Shown piece by piece: positions 11,212 through 19,524 of a stretch of 28,251 nucleotides of DNA; the stretch's first letter is position 1, and each line of letters opens with the position of its first letter. The position numbers and the translations under genes are program-made. The stretch is from the IMG/VR virus record IMGVR_UViG_3300037193_002055, positions 1-28,251 of that record, one strand, 5' to 3'. Source of the stretch: a virus. The notes under the pieces were generated by a model. That model did not search any database. It was not told the origin of the DNA and saw only the letters and a program-made list of their open reading frames with translations.

Positions 11212-13874
11212 GGGTACGCCGCCGCGACTGCGGCTTGCGGCTTGCCGCGGTTGACCGCCTCGGTGATGAGCGCCTTGCGGGTCGCGGCACCAGTCATCGG
11301 GTCGATCAGCGTTACCGGGATGGTCACGACGATCGGCCCGCCCCCACTGCCGGCCGGGTTGACGTACATGTGACGGCTGGCGGTCAGGAACTCCTCGCCC
11401 CGCTCGTTGATCCGCGTCGTCTGGCCCATGTTGACCGGCCCGCCGGACGCCCGCTGCATGCCCTTGCCGCTCGGACCGCCGGTGGCACCCTTCCAGCCAA
11501 TATTGGTGTCGTCGTACTTACTCAGCCGAGCTTCCAGGGCATTGAGCGCACCAGCGTTGACCTTGACCGTGACGGTGGTGGTCTTCAACTGCGGCATCTT
11601 GGTGACTTCATCGATGAGCCGGTGCACGGCCTGCTTGTGGCCATCGGTGCCGACGACGGCGTCCTTGACCTTCTTGATATAGGCGTCGTACGCCCGCTTG
11701 GCCTCGGCGGTCGAGTCCGTCTGCTCGTACGTCTTCTGCGCTACTTCGGCGGCGCTGCGGGCGATGTCGTTCAGCCCCGAGCGAGCCTTTCGGCCCGCCT
11801 CGGTGTTGATGTCCATCGAGCCGCTGGATTCCTTCATCGCCTCGGTCCAGTTGTCCAGACTGGCCTCAGCCTTGATGTTCGCCTCGCTGAGGCCGAGCTG
11901 CGCCCCGTTGAGTTGGTTGAAGATGTCCAGCAGGGACTGGCCCTTGTCGACGGCGCCCTGGAGGCCGTCGGCCAGTGTGCGCGCGTTCGATGCCGCGTCC
12001 CCGAACCCTTTGGCCGCGCCGGCCGTTGCGGCCTTAGCGTTGGCGGTAGCGGTGTTGTACTGCGGCAGCAGCTCGTTCAGTCGCGACAGCGGAGCCCCGG
12101 TCGCGACCCACTGCTCACGGATGAGGTTGTAGGCCATGGCGGCCTGGGTCGCGCCGCCACCCTCCACCATCGCCTTCAGCGCGGAGTCGACTGCCACCAT
12201 GTCGGACTTGAACTGCTCGGCCGTGACGTGGTTGCGGTCAGCCTGCTCGCTGGCAGCGATGCTGCCCTCCAGCAGGTGCTGCTGGCTGTTGGCCGCGCTT
12301 GCGGCGGCCGCATCGAACTCACGCAGCCCCGCGGCGTCGAGGTCAGTGGCAGAGATCGCGCCGGCCAGCCGGGACCAGTTCTCGCCGAACACCTTGGCCA
12401 TCTCGCCGGTCAGCCGGCCGGTGGTCGCAAGGTCGGTCAGTGACCGGCCCATCGCGTCGGCGTCGCGGCGGATCGGTCCCATCTTTTCCGACAGCCACTC
12501 GAAGAACTCTTTCGCCGCAAGGAACCCGGCGCCGAGCACGGTGACGGCGCCGAGAGCCTTGCCGAACTTGCCGATACCCTTCGCGGCCGTCTCGCCGGCC
12601 GGGCCCATGTCGCGCAGCGCCTGGAGGGCGTCGCCGACGGTGCTGCGGATTTTCAGCATGCCGGCCACGACGAGCAGGCTCGCGCCCGACACCCCGGCCA
12701 GCACGGTGATTGCGGTCTGTACCGGCCCGGGTAGGTCGCCGAACCAGGACACCAGGGAGTCGAGGGCCTGGACCAGGAAGCGCAGGCCGCCGTTGGCGCC
12801 TTCGGAGGCTTCAATGGCCAGGGTCTCGAGGCTGCCCTTGAGTCGCTCGACATCGCCGGCCAAGTTGTCCGTTTTGATGGCGGCGGTCTGGGCGGCGTTC
12901 GCCTGGGCGTTGATCTTCTCGTTGTACTTCGCCAGGCCCTCGGCGCCGAGTCCATAGAGGACGTTCGCGGCCCGCATGGCGTCAGCGCCGAAGATTGTCG
13001 CCAGCGCGGCGTTGCGCTGCTCCTGGGTCAGGCCGCCGAGCTTCTCCCGCAGGATTGCGGAGAGCTTCGACGCACCGACGAAGTTGCCGGCGGCGTCGTA
13101 CACGTCGATGCCCAGCTCCCGCATGAGCTTCGACGACTTCTCGGTGGGGTTGGCCAGCATCTGAAGCATGACCTTCAGCGACGTTCCGGCATCCGACCCA
13201 ACCAGCGCGCTGTCGGCGAACGCGCCCAGGACCACCACGGTGTCATCCATGGACATGCCCGCGGCGTTGGCCGCGAGGCCGCCCATCCGCAGGGCCTCGC
13301 CCATCTCGTGAACGTCGGTCGCGGTCGCGTTTGCCGCGCCGGCGAGCATGTCGGCGATGTGCCCGACCGCGCCGGCTTCCAGGTTGAAGACGTTCATCGT
13401 CTTCGCCGCGATGTCGGCCGCCTCAGCCAGGTCCAGGGATCCGGCCGCCGCCAGCGACAGGGCGCCGGACAGGCCGCCGCCGAGGATCTGCGCTGAGGTG
13501 AGGCCGGCCTTGGCGAGTTCCGCCTGCGCCTTGGCTGCCTCGGTGGCGCTGAACACCGTGCTCTTGCCGGCCTCGAGTGCGGCCTCGCGGAGTTCCTTCA
13601 GCTCATCGGCGGTCGCACCGGTGACGGCCTGGACCTCCGACATCTGCTTGTCGAAGGCCATGCTCGTCTTGAGCGCCCAGCCGACGAGGCCGGCCAGGGC
13701 GACACCGACGGCCGCGGCGCCCACCGACATTTCCCGGAACCCGGACTGACTCTCCCGTCGAACCTTGTCCAGCGACCCGCCGAACTCCTTGTTGGCGGCC
13801 ACGCCGTCGCGCATCGGACGGGTGTAGCCCTGCATCTTCGCGATGAGCGCCACCGAGACGGTACGGTCGGCCAC
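11208..13874 (-). CDS. Tape measure protein (TP901 family)
   Basis: This 888-residue protein determines tail length and is ejected during infection. It begins at GTG and is the longest gene here, directly following the frameshifted chaperone gene. A hydrophobic stretch at ~51-68 precedes a TP901-type core (~70-340), with segments such as MSEVQAVTGATADELKELRE, AAKTMNVFNL and GTSLKVMLQ. Further hydrophobic stretches (~386-412 and ~440-458) fit membrane insertion during DNA delivery. The rest is Ala-rich helical, as usual. No lysozyme or peptidase domain is visible. At roughly 0.15 nm per residue (a general rule), the tail would be about 130 nm. Confidence 0.95.
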   Translation of the reverse strand: MADRTVSVALIAKMQGYTRPMRDGVAANKEFGGSLDKVRRESQSGFREMSVGAAAVGVALAGLVGWALKTSMAFDKQMSEVQAVTGATADELKELREAALEAGKSTVFSATEAAKAQAELAKAGLTSAQILGGGLSGALSLAAAGSLDLAEAADIAAKTMNVFNLEAGAVGHIADMLAGAANATATDVHEMGEALRMGGLAANAAGMSMDDTVVVLGAFADSALVGSDAGTSLKVMLQMLANPTEKSSKLMRELGIDVYDAAGNFVGASKLSAILREKLGGLTQEQRNAALATIFGADAMRAANVLYGLGAEGLAKYNEKINAQANAAQTAAIKTDNLAGDVERLKGSLETLAIEASEGANGGLRFLVQALDSLVSWFGDLPGPVQTAITVLAGVSGASLLVVAGMLKIRSTVGDALQALRDMGPAGETAAKGIGKFGKALGAVTVLGAGFLAAKEFFEWLSEKMGPIRRDADAMGRSLTDLATTGRLTGEMAKVFGENWSRLAGAISATDLDAAGLREFDAAAASAANSQQHLLEGSIAASEQADRNHVTAEQFKSDMVAVDSALKAMVEGGGATQAAMAYNLIREQWVATGAPLSRLNELLPQYNTATANAKAATAGAAKGFGDAASNARTLADGLQGAVDKGQSLLDIFNQLNGAQLGLSEANIKAEASLDNWTEAMKESSGSMDINTEAGRKARSGLNDIARSAAEVAQKTYEQTDSTAEAKRAYDAYIKKVKDAVVGTDGHKQAVHRLIDEVTKMPQLKTTTVTVKVNAGALNALEARLSKYDDTNIGWKGATGGPSGKGMQRASGGPVNMGQTTRINERGEEFLTASRHMYVNPAGSGGGPIVVTIPVTLIDPMTGAATRKALITEAVNRGKPQAAVAAAYP

Positions 13875-13889
13875 GGCACCCCCGCTCGG

Positions 13890-14776
13890 TCAGGTGGTGG
13901 AGCGGACGGCGTACACGTGCAGCCCTCGACGGCGGGGCTTCTCCTCGGCCAGGTTCTCCTGGGTGGCCTCGATGATGACGCCGGGGTGGCACACCGACGT
14001 CTCGACGCGCCACTGCCGCTCAGTGCTGGGGTCGCGGCATTCCGACATCGGATAGCCGCAGCCCTGGCAGGTTTCAGCCTCTTCGGCCAGCAGGGCCAGC
14101 ACCGCCACCCGGTCCTCGTCGGTCCACAGTGGATCGCGGACCGTTACGGAGTGGCCGGTGACTTCGCCGTCTTGGCCGTAGTGCGTGGTTTCTTCGCGGG
14201 TTTCCGCGCCGCGGAAGACGGTGAGCGGGACCCCGACTCGGACGGCCGCCTCGACGTCTCGCCGGAAATCTGGCTCAGCGCGGAGACGGCCGCGGAGAAA
14301 GGGACGCTCACCTTGTTCGTGTTCAGGGCCCAGGCCGCCTCGGACAGCTCCAGCCATGAGTCCATCGGCAGGTCGTCCACCAGCTCGACCACCTGCTCCG
14401 GCGTCATCACTGGATCGACGCAGGTCAACGACACGATCTGGCACACGAACGGGAACCAGCGAGCGTTGAACTCTTCCGCCGACTCACCCTCGGCCGGCGT
14501 TGGCCGCGTCTCCCAGAACGGAACCCAGTCGACACCACGGACCGCGCGCAGGTGAAAGTCGACCATGGACTCCGCGACCCGGGCCTGGACGGCCTGGATC
14601 TGCTCGGCGATGACAGTGGCCGGGTTGCGCTCGCCCAGGTTTGTGGGCAGCGGCGCCTCGGCGAGCTGGCGCTCCAGCGCCCTGATCTCGCCGAGGGCCG
14701 CGCCGTCGAGACAGAGCGAGACGACCGTCGCCGGTCGGCTCGCCTTGGCCTTGATCTCTTCGAACGTTCTGGCCAT
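13890..14776 (-). CDS. Tail assembly chaperone GT, made by -1 frameshift
   Basis: This is the frameshifted product, ~295 residues. It shares its first 158 residues with the shorter chaperone encoded at 14144-14776. The ribosome slips back one base at CCCTTTC (14303 down to 14297) and continues for 137 residues in the other frame to the stop at 13890. The extension has no start of its own that makes sense. It carries a Cys cluster ETCQGCGYPMSEC, a feature frequent in the T domain of actinophage chaperones. In lambda, the G and GT proteins coat the tape measure and recruit tail-tube subunits. The gene lies immediately upstream of the tape measure, exactly as expected. Confidence 0.85.
14144..14776 (-). 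CDS. Tail assembly chaperone G (0-frame product)
   Basis: This 210-residue soluble, largely helical protein starts at the ATG within a TGATG overlap with the major tail gene. Segments such as VVELVDDLPMDSWLELSEAAWALN near 128-151 fit the globular G domain. After the slippery site the 0-frame tail is Ser/Arg/Lys/Pro-rich (RKPAKKPRTTAKTAKSPATP) and looks disordered. It is made in excess over the frameshifted form in known phages. Its position between the major tail protein and the tape measure supports the call. Confidence 0.85.
   Translation of the reverse strand: MARTFEEIKAKASRPATVVSLCLDGAALGEIRALERQLAEAPLPTNLGERNPATVIAEQIQAVQARVAESMVDFHLRAVRGVDWVPFWETRPTPAEGESAEEFNARWFPFVCQIVSLTCVDPVMTPEQVVELVDDLPMDSWLELSEAAWALNTNKVSVPFSAAVSALSQISGETSRRPSESGSRSPSSAARKPAKKPRTTAKTAKSPATP
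14297..14303 (-). other. Programmed -1 frameshift slippery site CCCTTTC
   Basis: In the 0 frame this reads C CCT TTC. Slipping back one base re-pairs the tRNAs with CCC TTT, matching the X XXY YYZ rule. The frame entered is the one that stays open to 13890. Such sites in the tail-chaperone gene are conserved among siphoviruses. Confidence 0.83.
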
Positions 14777-15249
14777 CAGGCCATGACCGCCCGGGTGCTC
14801 GCGCGCGAGGACACGAACATCGGGCTCGTGAAGTCCCACACGCCGTCCGGAGTCGGCTTCTCCTGCATCGCTTCACCCGTGTTGACCGGGTAGACCTCCA
14901 GCTTGTCGCCGGCGGCCCACGCGGTGGTGGCGTCTACGCCGCGGCGCACGAACAGAAAGCCGTCCGTGTTGTAGGGCAGCAGGTTGTACGGCACGTCGGT
15001 CGGTGAGCGGTGGTGGAACTTGATGCTGATGTCGAACCGGACCCGGCCGGCCTTGTCGGCGTACTGCTTCGACCCCAGGTTGGAGATGTCGACCTTGCCC
15101 GTGGCCGGGCTGATGTCGAGACCATCCGGGGTGATGTCGTCCTGCAACGCGGTGCCGGCATTCGCCTCGGCGACCGTGGGTGCGTCGACATTGGCGCAGG
15201 CCGTGGCGAACGTGACCTTCACCCGACCGTCGATGATGACCACAGCCAT
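14776..15249 (-). CDS. Major tail protein (tail tube subunit)
   Basis: This 157-residue protein is preceded by AAAGGAG. It is beta-rich and lacks cysteine-rich or membrane motifs. Characteristic segments are a strand-turn region at the start (VVIIDGRVKVTFATACANVDAPT), TPDGLDISPATGKVDISNLGSKQ at ~50-72, and RVRFDISIKFHHRSPTDVPYNLL at ~77-99. This layout fits small actinophage tail-tube proteins. It lies directly before the chaperone and tape-measure genes, and the absence of any sheath gene next to it indicates a siphovirus. The ATG overlaps the upstream stop. Confidence 0.83.
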   Translation of the reverse strand: MAVVIIDGRVKVTFATACANVDAPTVAEANAGTALQDDITPDGLDISPATGKVDISNLGSKQYADKAGRVRFDISIKFHHRSPTDVPYNLLPYNTDGFLFVRRGVDATTAWAAGDKLEVYPVNTGEAMQEKPTPDGVWDFTSPMFVSSRASTRAVMA

Positions 15250-15497
15250 CAGGCACTCTCCTTTGCGGGCTTGCGGGTGGGCATGTCGGCGGCGGGCTCC
15301 GGCTCGGGCTCGGGCGCCAGGTCCAGATCGGGCAGGTCCGGGCCGAAGTCGTTGAGGACCAGCCGGTCCGGTTCGGTCGTCCATGCGGAGACCCGACGCC
15401 AGCCGAGGCCGCGGTGGTGCTCGATGGACGTCTCCGGGCAGACCCCGGGAGTGGCCACGTCGGGGTGGCGGATGACCGCGTAGTGCATCCGGCTCAC
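15249..15497 (-). CDS. Small protein between neck module and major tail gene
   Basis: This 82-residue protein starts at a GTG overlapping the previous stop (GTGA), and its own stop overlaps the next ATG. Residues 1-45 form a compact Trp/His-rich part (MHYAVIRHPDVATPGVCPETS and GLGWRRVSAWTTEPD). The C-terminal ~30 residues are Asp/Glu/Pro-rich and then basic, probably disordered. Such a domain resembles short proteins encoded beside actinophage tail-tube genes. Function unknown. Confidence 0.68.
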   Translation of the reverse strand: MSRMHYAVIRHPDVATPGVCPETSIEHHRGLGWRRVSAWTTEPDRLVLNDFGPDLPDLDLAPEPEPEPAADMPTRKPAKESA

Positions 15498-15832
15498 ACC
15501 CGGTACAGCTCGTACGTCACGCCGGTCAGCGCGCCGCTGAACGTCACGGTGACGTTGCCGGTGGCGTCGTTGAGCGCCGCGCGCGGGATCAACAGCATGC
15601 GCGAGCCGGTCGCCGGGGCCGCGAGCGATGCTGACGTGCCGACGTTGCCGAGCCGCGACAGGTTGGCGTCCACGATGGACACGTTGGTCGCGGTGCCGGT
15701 CGTGATGACCCGCAGAATGGCGCCGGTCACGCCGAGCTGCGACTCGTTGATCGTGTCGCTCGCGGATGGAGTAATCGGCGTCGGCGTGGTCAGCGCCGCC
15801 GAGCTGAGGGATTGTGTGGTGACGGCCGCCAT
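15494..15832 (-). CDS. Small beta-rich virion protein
   Basis: This 112-residue protein has AAAGGGGG before its ATG. It is Ala/Thr/Ser-rich with alternating hydrophobic strands (GAILRVITTGTATNVSIVD, GSRMLLIPRAALND and NVTVTFSGALTGVTYELYRV). The pattern TPITPSASDTI at ~17-27 followed by strands is common in small phage head or tail surface proteins. It sits between the tail terminator and the tail tube and could be a tail-surface or decoration protein. It somewhat resembles the 135-residue protein at 20935-21342 in composition. Confidence 0.65.
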   Translation of the reverse strand: MAAVTTQSLSSAALTTPTPITPSASDTINESQLGVTGAILRVITTGTATNVSIVDANLSRLGNVGTSASLAAPATGSRMLLIPRAALNDATGNVTVTFSGALTGVTYELYRV

Positions 15833-15887
15833 CGCGGCGCCCCCTTTCGTGGTGGGAGGTCCGCCGTGGCGGGGATTGCTGGGTGAA

Positions 15888-16310
15888 TCAGGCCGGCGTC
15901 GAAGTGAGCCGGTACATCTCGATCTGGTCGAGCACCTGGTAGCCCAGGTCGTTGTCGCGGCGCGGTGGCTGCGACCCGTCGTAACGGATGAGGCCACACA
16001 CCCGGCCGGCCACAGTGGGTCGGACATCAAGCCAGGCGGCGCGGACCCGCATCGCTACCGCCCGGGCCGCGATTTCATTGGCGCCGACGCAGTGCGCGAT
16101 CCAGCGGACCGTCCAGCTTCCCGACGTTCCGCCCAGGTTGTTCTCGCCCGCGTCGACCGGGCGCTCGATGTATGCGTAGACCCGGACGTACGGTGGCGGC
16201 GGGGCATCCGGCGTCTCGCCGTTCACGTCCGGGTAGACGGTCAGGCCGGCGTCGGCGCGCAGCAGGGCCAGGCCGGCGTTGACCAGCTGCTCGTCGAGGA
16301 GGTCAGACAC
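15888..16310 (-). CDS. Tail terminator (tail completion protein)
   Basis: This 140-residue protein starts at the GTG at 16308-16310, overlapping the previous stop by 8 bp. It has an N-terminal helix (SDLLDEQLVNAGLALLRADAG), then a Pro-rich turn (NGETPDAPPPPYVRVYAYIE) and a beta region with SGSWTVRWIAHCVGANEIAARAVAMRVRAAWL. This is the layout of the gpU/DUF3168-like tail terminator family. Its position right after the gp10-like neck protein agrees. It would cap the tail tube and join it to the neck. Confidence 0.78.
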   Translation of the reverse strand: MSDLLDEQLVNAGLALLRADAGLTVYPDVNGETPDAPPPPYVRVYAYIERPVDAGENNLGGTSGSWTVRWIAHCVGANEIAARAVAMRVRAAWLDVRPTVAGRVCGLIRYDGSQPPRRDNDLGYQVLDQIEMYRLTSTPA

Positions 16311-16701
16311 CGCCGGGGTCCAGCACGTTCTCGGCGACCTCGACGAGCGCCCGGACGAACCGCGGTTCCTCGGCAGCCAGGGCCGGCATCCCGGCCGGGA
16401 TCGGCGCGTTCTTGACCGTGCCGAACTCCAGGATGTTGCCGAGCGCACCCTGACGGCGCTGCTTGTCCGCGCCGATCTCCGCGCACACCTCGGCGGCCGA
16501 GGAGTCCACGTCGTACGAAATGGCCCGCGGGACAGCCGGCGCGTGCGCCAGGCCGGACCAGCGACGGGCCCAGTCCTTCTTGATGTTCAGCGCGCCACGG
16601 CGCACCACGGCGTCGGCGCCCTTCGACAGCCGACGCTCGACCCGGTTCATGGCGTGGATCAGCTCGTCCAGTCCAGTCACGGTCAGCTCGAACTCGGCCA
16701 T
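16303..16701 (-). CDS. HK97 gp10-like neck protein
   Basis: This 132-residue protein starts at the ATG overlapping the upstream stop (TGATG). Residues 1-45 form a helical start (FELTVTGLDELIHAMNRVERRL), typical of the HK97 gp10-like family. The conserved ILEFGTVKNAPIPAGMPALAAEEPRFVRAL block at ~93-122 contains the EFGT motif and the proline-rich segment seen in that family. Members join the connector complex to the tail. Gene order (stopper, this protein, terminator, tail tube) is standard. Confidence 0.85.
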   Translation of the reverse strand: MAEFELTVTGLDELIHAMNRVERRLSKGADAVVRRGALNIKKDWARRWSGLAHAPAVPRAISYDVDSSAAEVCAEIGADKQRRQGALGNILEFGTVKNAPIPAGMPALAAEEPRFVRALVEVAENVLDPGGV

Positions 16702-17096
16702 CAGGTGACCTCCTCGACCTGGATCCGCCGGGCGGTGGCGTGCGTCTTGTGGTGCAGGTCGCGGATGCGGAACTCGCGGTCGACCAGGTCGGCGTCGTGG
16801 ACGCAGGTGGTGATGGTCACCAGGTCCCCGCGCTCCAGGCCCTCGGTGCCGACGACCGGCAGCTGGACCTCCAGTCGCAGCAGCACCGGCTCGACCTCGC
16901 CGGCCTCGACCCGGGCGCCCTGGGCGAGCGCCTGCTGGACCCGGCACTGTCCGCTGTAGACGGTCTCGTATTGCGGGTAGGTGTGGCCGTCGAGCGGCGA
17001 CGTGCTGGTGCTGACTTGGTGGCGGATCGTGCAGGTATCCACCATCAGCGCCTGGGCGGCCGAGCGGCCGCGGGCGAGGACGGAAGCGGCGGACAT
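16701..17096 (-). CDS. Head-tail stopper-like protein
   Basis: This 131-residue protein has its ATG at 17096, 5 nt after GAGGAGG; an upstream in-frame GTG overlaps that site. It has an N-terminal helix, then a beta-barrel-like region with MVDTCTIRHQV, YETVYSGQCRVQQ, VQLPVVGTEGLERGDLVTITT, and EFRIRDLHHKTHATARRIQVEEV. The layout fits the phage head-tail stopper/joining family (DUF6093-like in actinophages). It would close the connector after DNA packaging. The family name is from memory of the pattern, so the exact assignment is moderate. Confidence 0.72.
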   Translation of the reverse strand: MSAASVLARGRSAAQALMVDTCTIRHQVSTSTSPLDGHTYPQYETVYSGQCRVQQALAQGARVEAGEVEPVLLRLEVQLPVVGTEGLERGDLVTITTCVHDADLVDREFRIRDLHHKTHATARRIQVEEVT

Positions 17097-17112
17097 GGCC
17101 ACCTCCTCGTCG

Positions 17113-18738
17113 TCAGGGTCGCAGGACGGTCCCGGTGTAGGGCCTCGTAATCCGCCCGGTATCCGGGCGACCGACGGTGCCGGTGTTGGGCCTCGGAATG
17201 ACGCCGCCGGTGGACACGGTCACGGCGCCGATGCTCGCGACGGCGGTGACCGTCTCGGCGACGACCGTGGCCCCGGTCGGAACCACGACAGTGGCGGCCG
17301 GTACCGCGGCCACAGCCACAACAGAGGTGGCCGTGAAGGTGGCACTACCGCTGGCAGACGCCGCGCCGACGGCGCTCGTCGCGGTGACCGGGCCGGCAGA
17401 GACCAGTGAGCCGGTCGATAGGACCGGGAGCGGGACGGATGCCACGACTGCTGCCGTGGCCGGCGTCGCCCTGGAGCCGGCCGAGACAGTTGGCGTGGGG
17501 ACGGCGACCGTGGCGCTGACGGACGCTGGGGCAACAGATGCCGAGCCGGAGGCCGTCGGCGACGGGACCGCCGCGGTGGTGGCTACCGTGGCGGCTGCGA
17601 CGTTCGCGGCGCCACCCGCCGATACGGCAGGAACTGGGACCGCCGCTATGGCTGCGACCAGGCCAGGCGCCAGCGTGGACCCGGTGGATGGAGTACCGCC
17701 TGGAACAGCCGCAGTCGCGGCGACCGCAGCCGGCCCGGCCGTAGAACCGGTTGCGACCGACGGCGACAGGACCCCTGCGACTGCCGCAACGGCGGCGGGC
17801 GCGATCTGCGCCGACGACGTGGGGACGGTCGCGGGGATAGCCGAAACCGCAGTGACGGTGGACGGGGCGATGGTCGAGCCGGTCGACAGGGCCGGTGCTG
17901 GCGTTGCCGCGACTGCGGCCGCGACGGCTGGCGTGGGGCGCGAGCCGGTCGACAAGGCGGGTGCCGGGACCGTCGCAACACCAGCGACCGTCGCTGGAGT
18001 GACCGTGGCGCCGCCGCTCGGCGTGGGCGACGGTACCGTCGCAGCCGCAGCGACAACTCCGGGCGTGACGGTCGCCCCGCTGCTGCCCGCGGTACCGCGA
18101 ATCTCGACGGCGACGATCGCATACTTCTGGCCACTCGGCGCCGAGAGTCCGGTGGTCTTCGATCCTGCGGCACCCGCGTCGGACCAGTACGCCGAGTAGA
18201 CGGCGTAGTTGGCGCTGTTACGGAAGTACAGCCTCTCCAGGCTGTTGCCGGCGGTCGGAGTGACGCCGTTGACCGTCCGCCAGGTGCGGGACGCCCCGTC
18301 GCTGGCGTTCCAGTCCGCGTTGCCGACGACGATCGCCGAGTTGTCGTGGGCGGTCGTCAGTGCCAGCGACGGGGCCCCCGACGAGACGTTCGTCTTCGCG
18401 CTGTTGCCGACGCCATCGGAGCCGCGGTACTGGTACACCGTGATGCCATACTTCAGGCCGCCAGTCGAGGTGACCGACACGTCGAACGTGGCCGAACTGT
18501 CGGCGGTGGCGGTCCAGACGTAGGCGGTGCTGTAGTTGGACACCACGACGCTCTGGCGCAGGGTGTAGGTCAGGCTCCCGCCGGTCGGCGTTGACAGGGT
18601 GCAGGAGGAATCCTCCGTCATCCCGACAACGACGAGGACATCGCCGACCTGCGTGGTGACGGAAGCCGTCTTGGGGCTGGTATTGGTGTCCCAGCTGGCG
18701 CCCTCGACCTCGGTGACGAACGTGGGCGGCGTGGCCAT
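17113..18738 (-). CDS. Fibre-like protein with thirteen 22-residue repeats
   Basis: This 541-residue protein appears to be a virion appendage. Residues ~1-215 form a compact beta-rich domain (Ser/Thr/Tyr/Trp-rich, with segments such as VGDVLVVVGMT, LKYGITVYQYRGSDG and KYAIVAVEIRG). From 221 to 510 there are thirteen tandem units, each 22 residues except one of 24 and a 2-residue gap before the last. The consensus is roughly GatvtPatVaavAaVPaPtvSt. The C-terminus (515-541) has short RPxTG-based repeats. Low complexity is almost entirely Ala/Val/Thr/Pro/Ser/Gly. It lies between the head-tail adaptor and stopper genes, where a head-neck fibre or whisker would fit. Receptor binding by the first domain is possible. 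Homology unknown. Confidence 0.72.
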   Translation of the reverse strand: MATPPTFVTEVEGASWDTNTSPKTASVTTQVGDVLVVVGMTEDSSCTLSTPTGGSLTYTLRQSVVVSNYSTAYVWTATADSSATFDVSVTSTGGLKYGITVYQYRGSDGVGNSAKTNVSSGAPSLALTTAHDNSAIVVGNADWNASDGASRTWRTVNGVTPTAGNSLERLYFRNSANYAVYSAYWSDAGAAGSKTTGLSAPSGQKYAIVAVEIRGTAGSSGATVTPGVVAAAATVPSPTPSGGATVTPATVAGVATVPAPALSTGSRPTPAVAAAVAATPAPALSTGSTIAPSTVTAVSAIPATVPTSSAQIAPAAVAAVAGVLSPSVATGSTAGPAAVAATAAVPGGTPSTGSTLAPGLVAAIAAVPVPAVSAGGAANVAAATVATTAAVPSPTASGSASVAPASVSATVAVPTPTVSAGSRATPATAAVVASVPLPVLSTGSLVSAGPVTATSAVGAASASGSATFTATSVVAVAAVPAATVVVPTGATVVAETVTAVASIGAVTVSTGGVIPRPNTGTVGRPDTGRITRPYTGTVLRP

Positions 18739-18761
18739 CGGCTGCTACCGCCTCTCGCCGG

Positions 18762-19058
18762 TCAGTACAGGCCGGTGCCGAGCAGCTTGCGGGTGCTGGG
18801 CCGGAAGTTCTTCGCAACCGCGAGCGCCGCCTGGCCGCGGAAGATGTCGACGAGTTGGCCCATGTCCGCGTAGGCGGTCTTCAGATCGTTGGCGTCGGCC
18901 AGCGTGAAGCCGAAGTTGTCGACGAGCTGCTGAGCGGTGTAGTCGTCGACAACCGCCTTCGCCTTGGCGATGTTATCCATCACCGCCCACAGCGAGGTCC
19001 CGATGGCGCCGGCCACGTTGTTCAGCTCGGCCTGCGTGATGGTGCGACCGATGGCCAC
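18762..19058 (-). CDS. Small helical protein of the neck-appendage block
   Basis: This 98-residue protein starts at a GTG after GGAGGG. It is mostly helical, with segments such as ITQAELNNVAGAIGTSLWAVMDNIAKAKAV, then DYTAQQLVDNFGFTLADANDLKTAYADMGQL and a basic end. It ends 24 nt before the repeat-rich fibre gene. It may be a chaperone or assembly partner for that protein, or a small virion component; there is no direct evidence. No family is recognised. Confidence 0.65.
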   Translation of the reverse strand: MAIGRTITQAELNNVAGAIGTSLWAVMDNIAKAKAVVDDYTAQQLVDNFGFTLADANDLKTAYADMGQLVDIFRGQAALAVAKNFRPSTRKLLGTGLY

Positions 19059-19071
19059 GGCGGCGTCCCTC

Positions 19072-19521
19072 CTACGGGGTCAGGTCGACGGTGAAGATGC
19101 CGCTTGCGTTCCACGTGATGGCGAAGGTGCCGTTCGACGTGGAGTAGTCGGCGCCGAAGTTCACCAGCACGATCGCGTTGTTGCCCGCCAGGGCGTCCGC
19201 GTAGAGCAGGTAGCACCGGGCGTTCGACAGGGTGGTGCTGGCCACGCTGACGTCGGTGGCATCGAAGGTCAGGGTGCCGCTGGCGCCTGTCACGGTGGTG
19301 CCGGTCAGCGCCACGCCGCCGGCGGGCCAGTTGGTGCCGGTGACTTCGTTGGCGTTGTACGGTGCCGCGCCGTACGCAGTGTCGTTCGTGAAGTCGGGGG
19401 TGATGCTGTTGCTGAACAGGGCGCCCTTGTGGGTCTCCAGGTCCAGGTCCAGCGCGAGCTGGGTGGTGTCCAGGACGTCCACGAACGTCGCGACATACAG
19501 CCCAGAGGCGGTGACGGCCAT
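19072..19521 (-). CDS. Beta-rich structural protein
   Basis: This 149-residue protein starts at an ATG 8 nt after GGGAG and ends with TAG. It is rich in Gly, Thr, Asn and aromatic residues, with a strand-turn composition (GTNWPAGGVALTGTTVTGASGTLTFDATD at ~61-89) and few charged residues. This resembles small virion surface proteins such as decoration or fibre-base proteins. It belongs to the 3-kb block inserted between the adaptor and stopper genes. Function is inferred from composition and place only. Confidence 0.65.
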   Translation of the reverse strand: MAVTASGLYVATFVDVLDTTQLALDLDLETHKGALFSNSITPDFTNDTAYGAAPYNANEVTGTNWPAGGVALTGTTVTGASGTLTFDATDVSVASTTLSNARCYLLYADALAGNNAIVLVNFGADYSTSNGTFAITWNASGIFTVDLTP

Positions 19522-19524
19522 GGA

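Noticed and set aside
14144-14444. Independent gene starting at 14444 in the -1 frame of the chaperone
   Set aside because: It lacks a sensible start and its first part is low-complexity. The -1 slip at CCCTTTC explains the frame better.
17200-18100. CRISPR-like array suggested by regular ~66-bp repeats
   Set aside because: The repeats keep an open reading frame, diverge at silent and coding positions, and lack repeat-spacer structure or cas genes. They encode protein repeats.
17177-18199. Rightward frame with Ala/Thr/Val repeats opposite the fibre gene
   Set aside because: Its repeats are only the complement of the 66-bp repeat units. The leftward frame has the folded N-terminal domain, the proper start and the operon direction.
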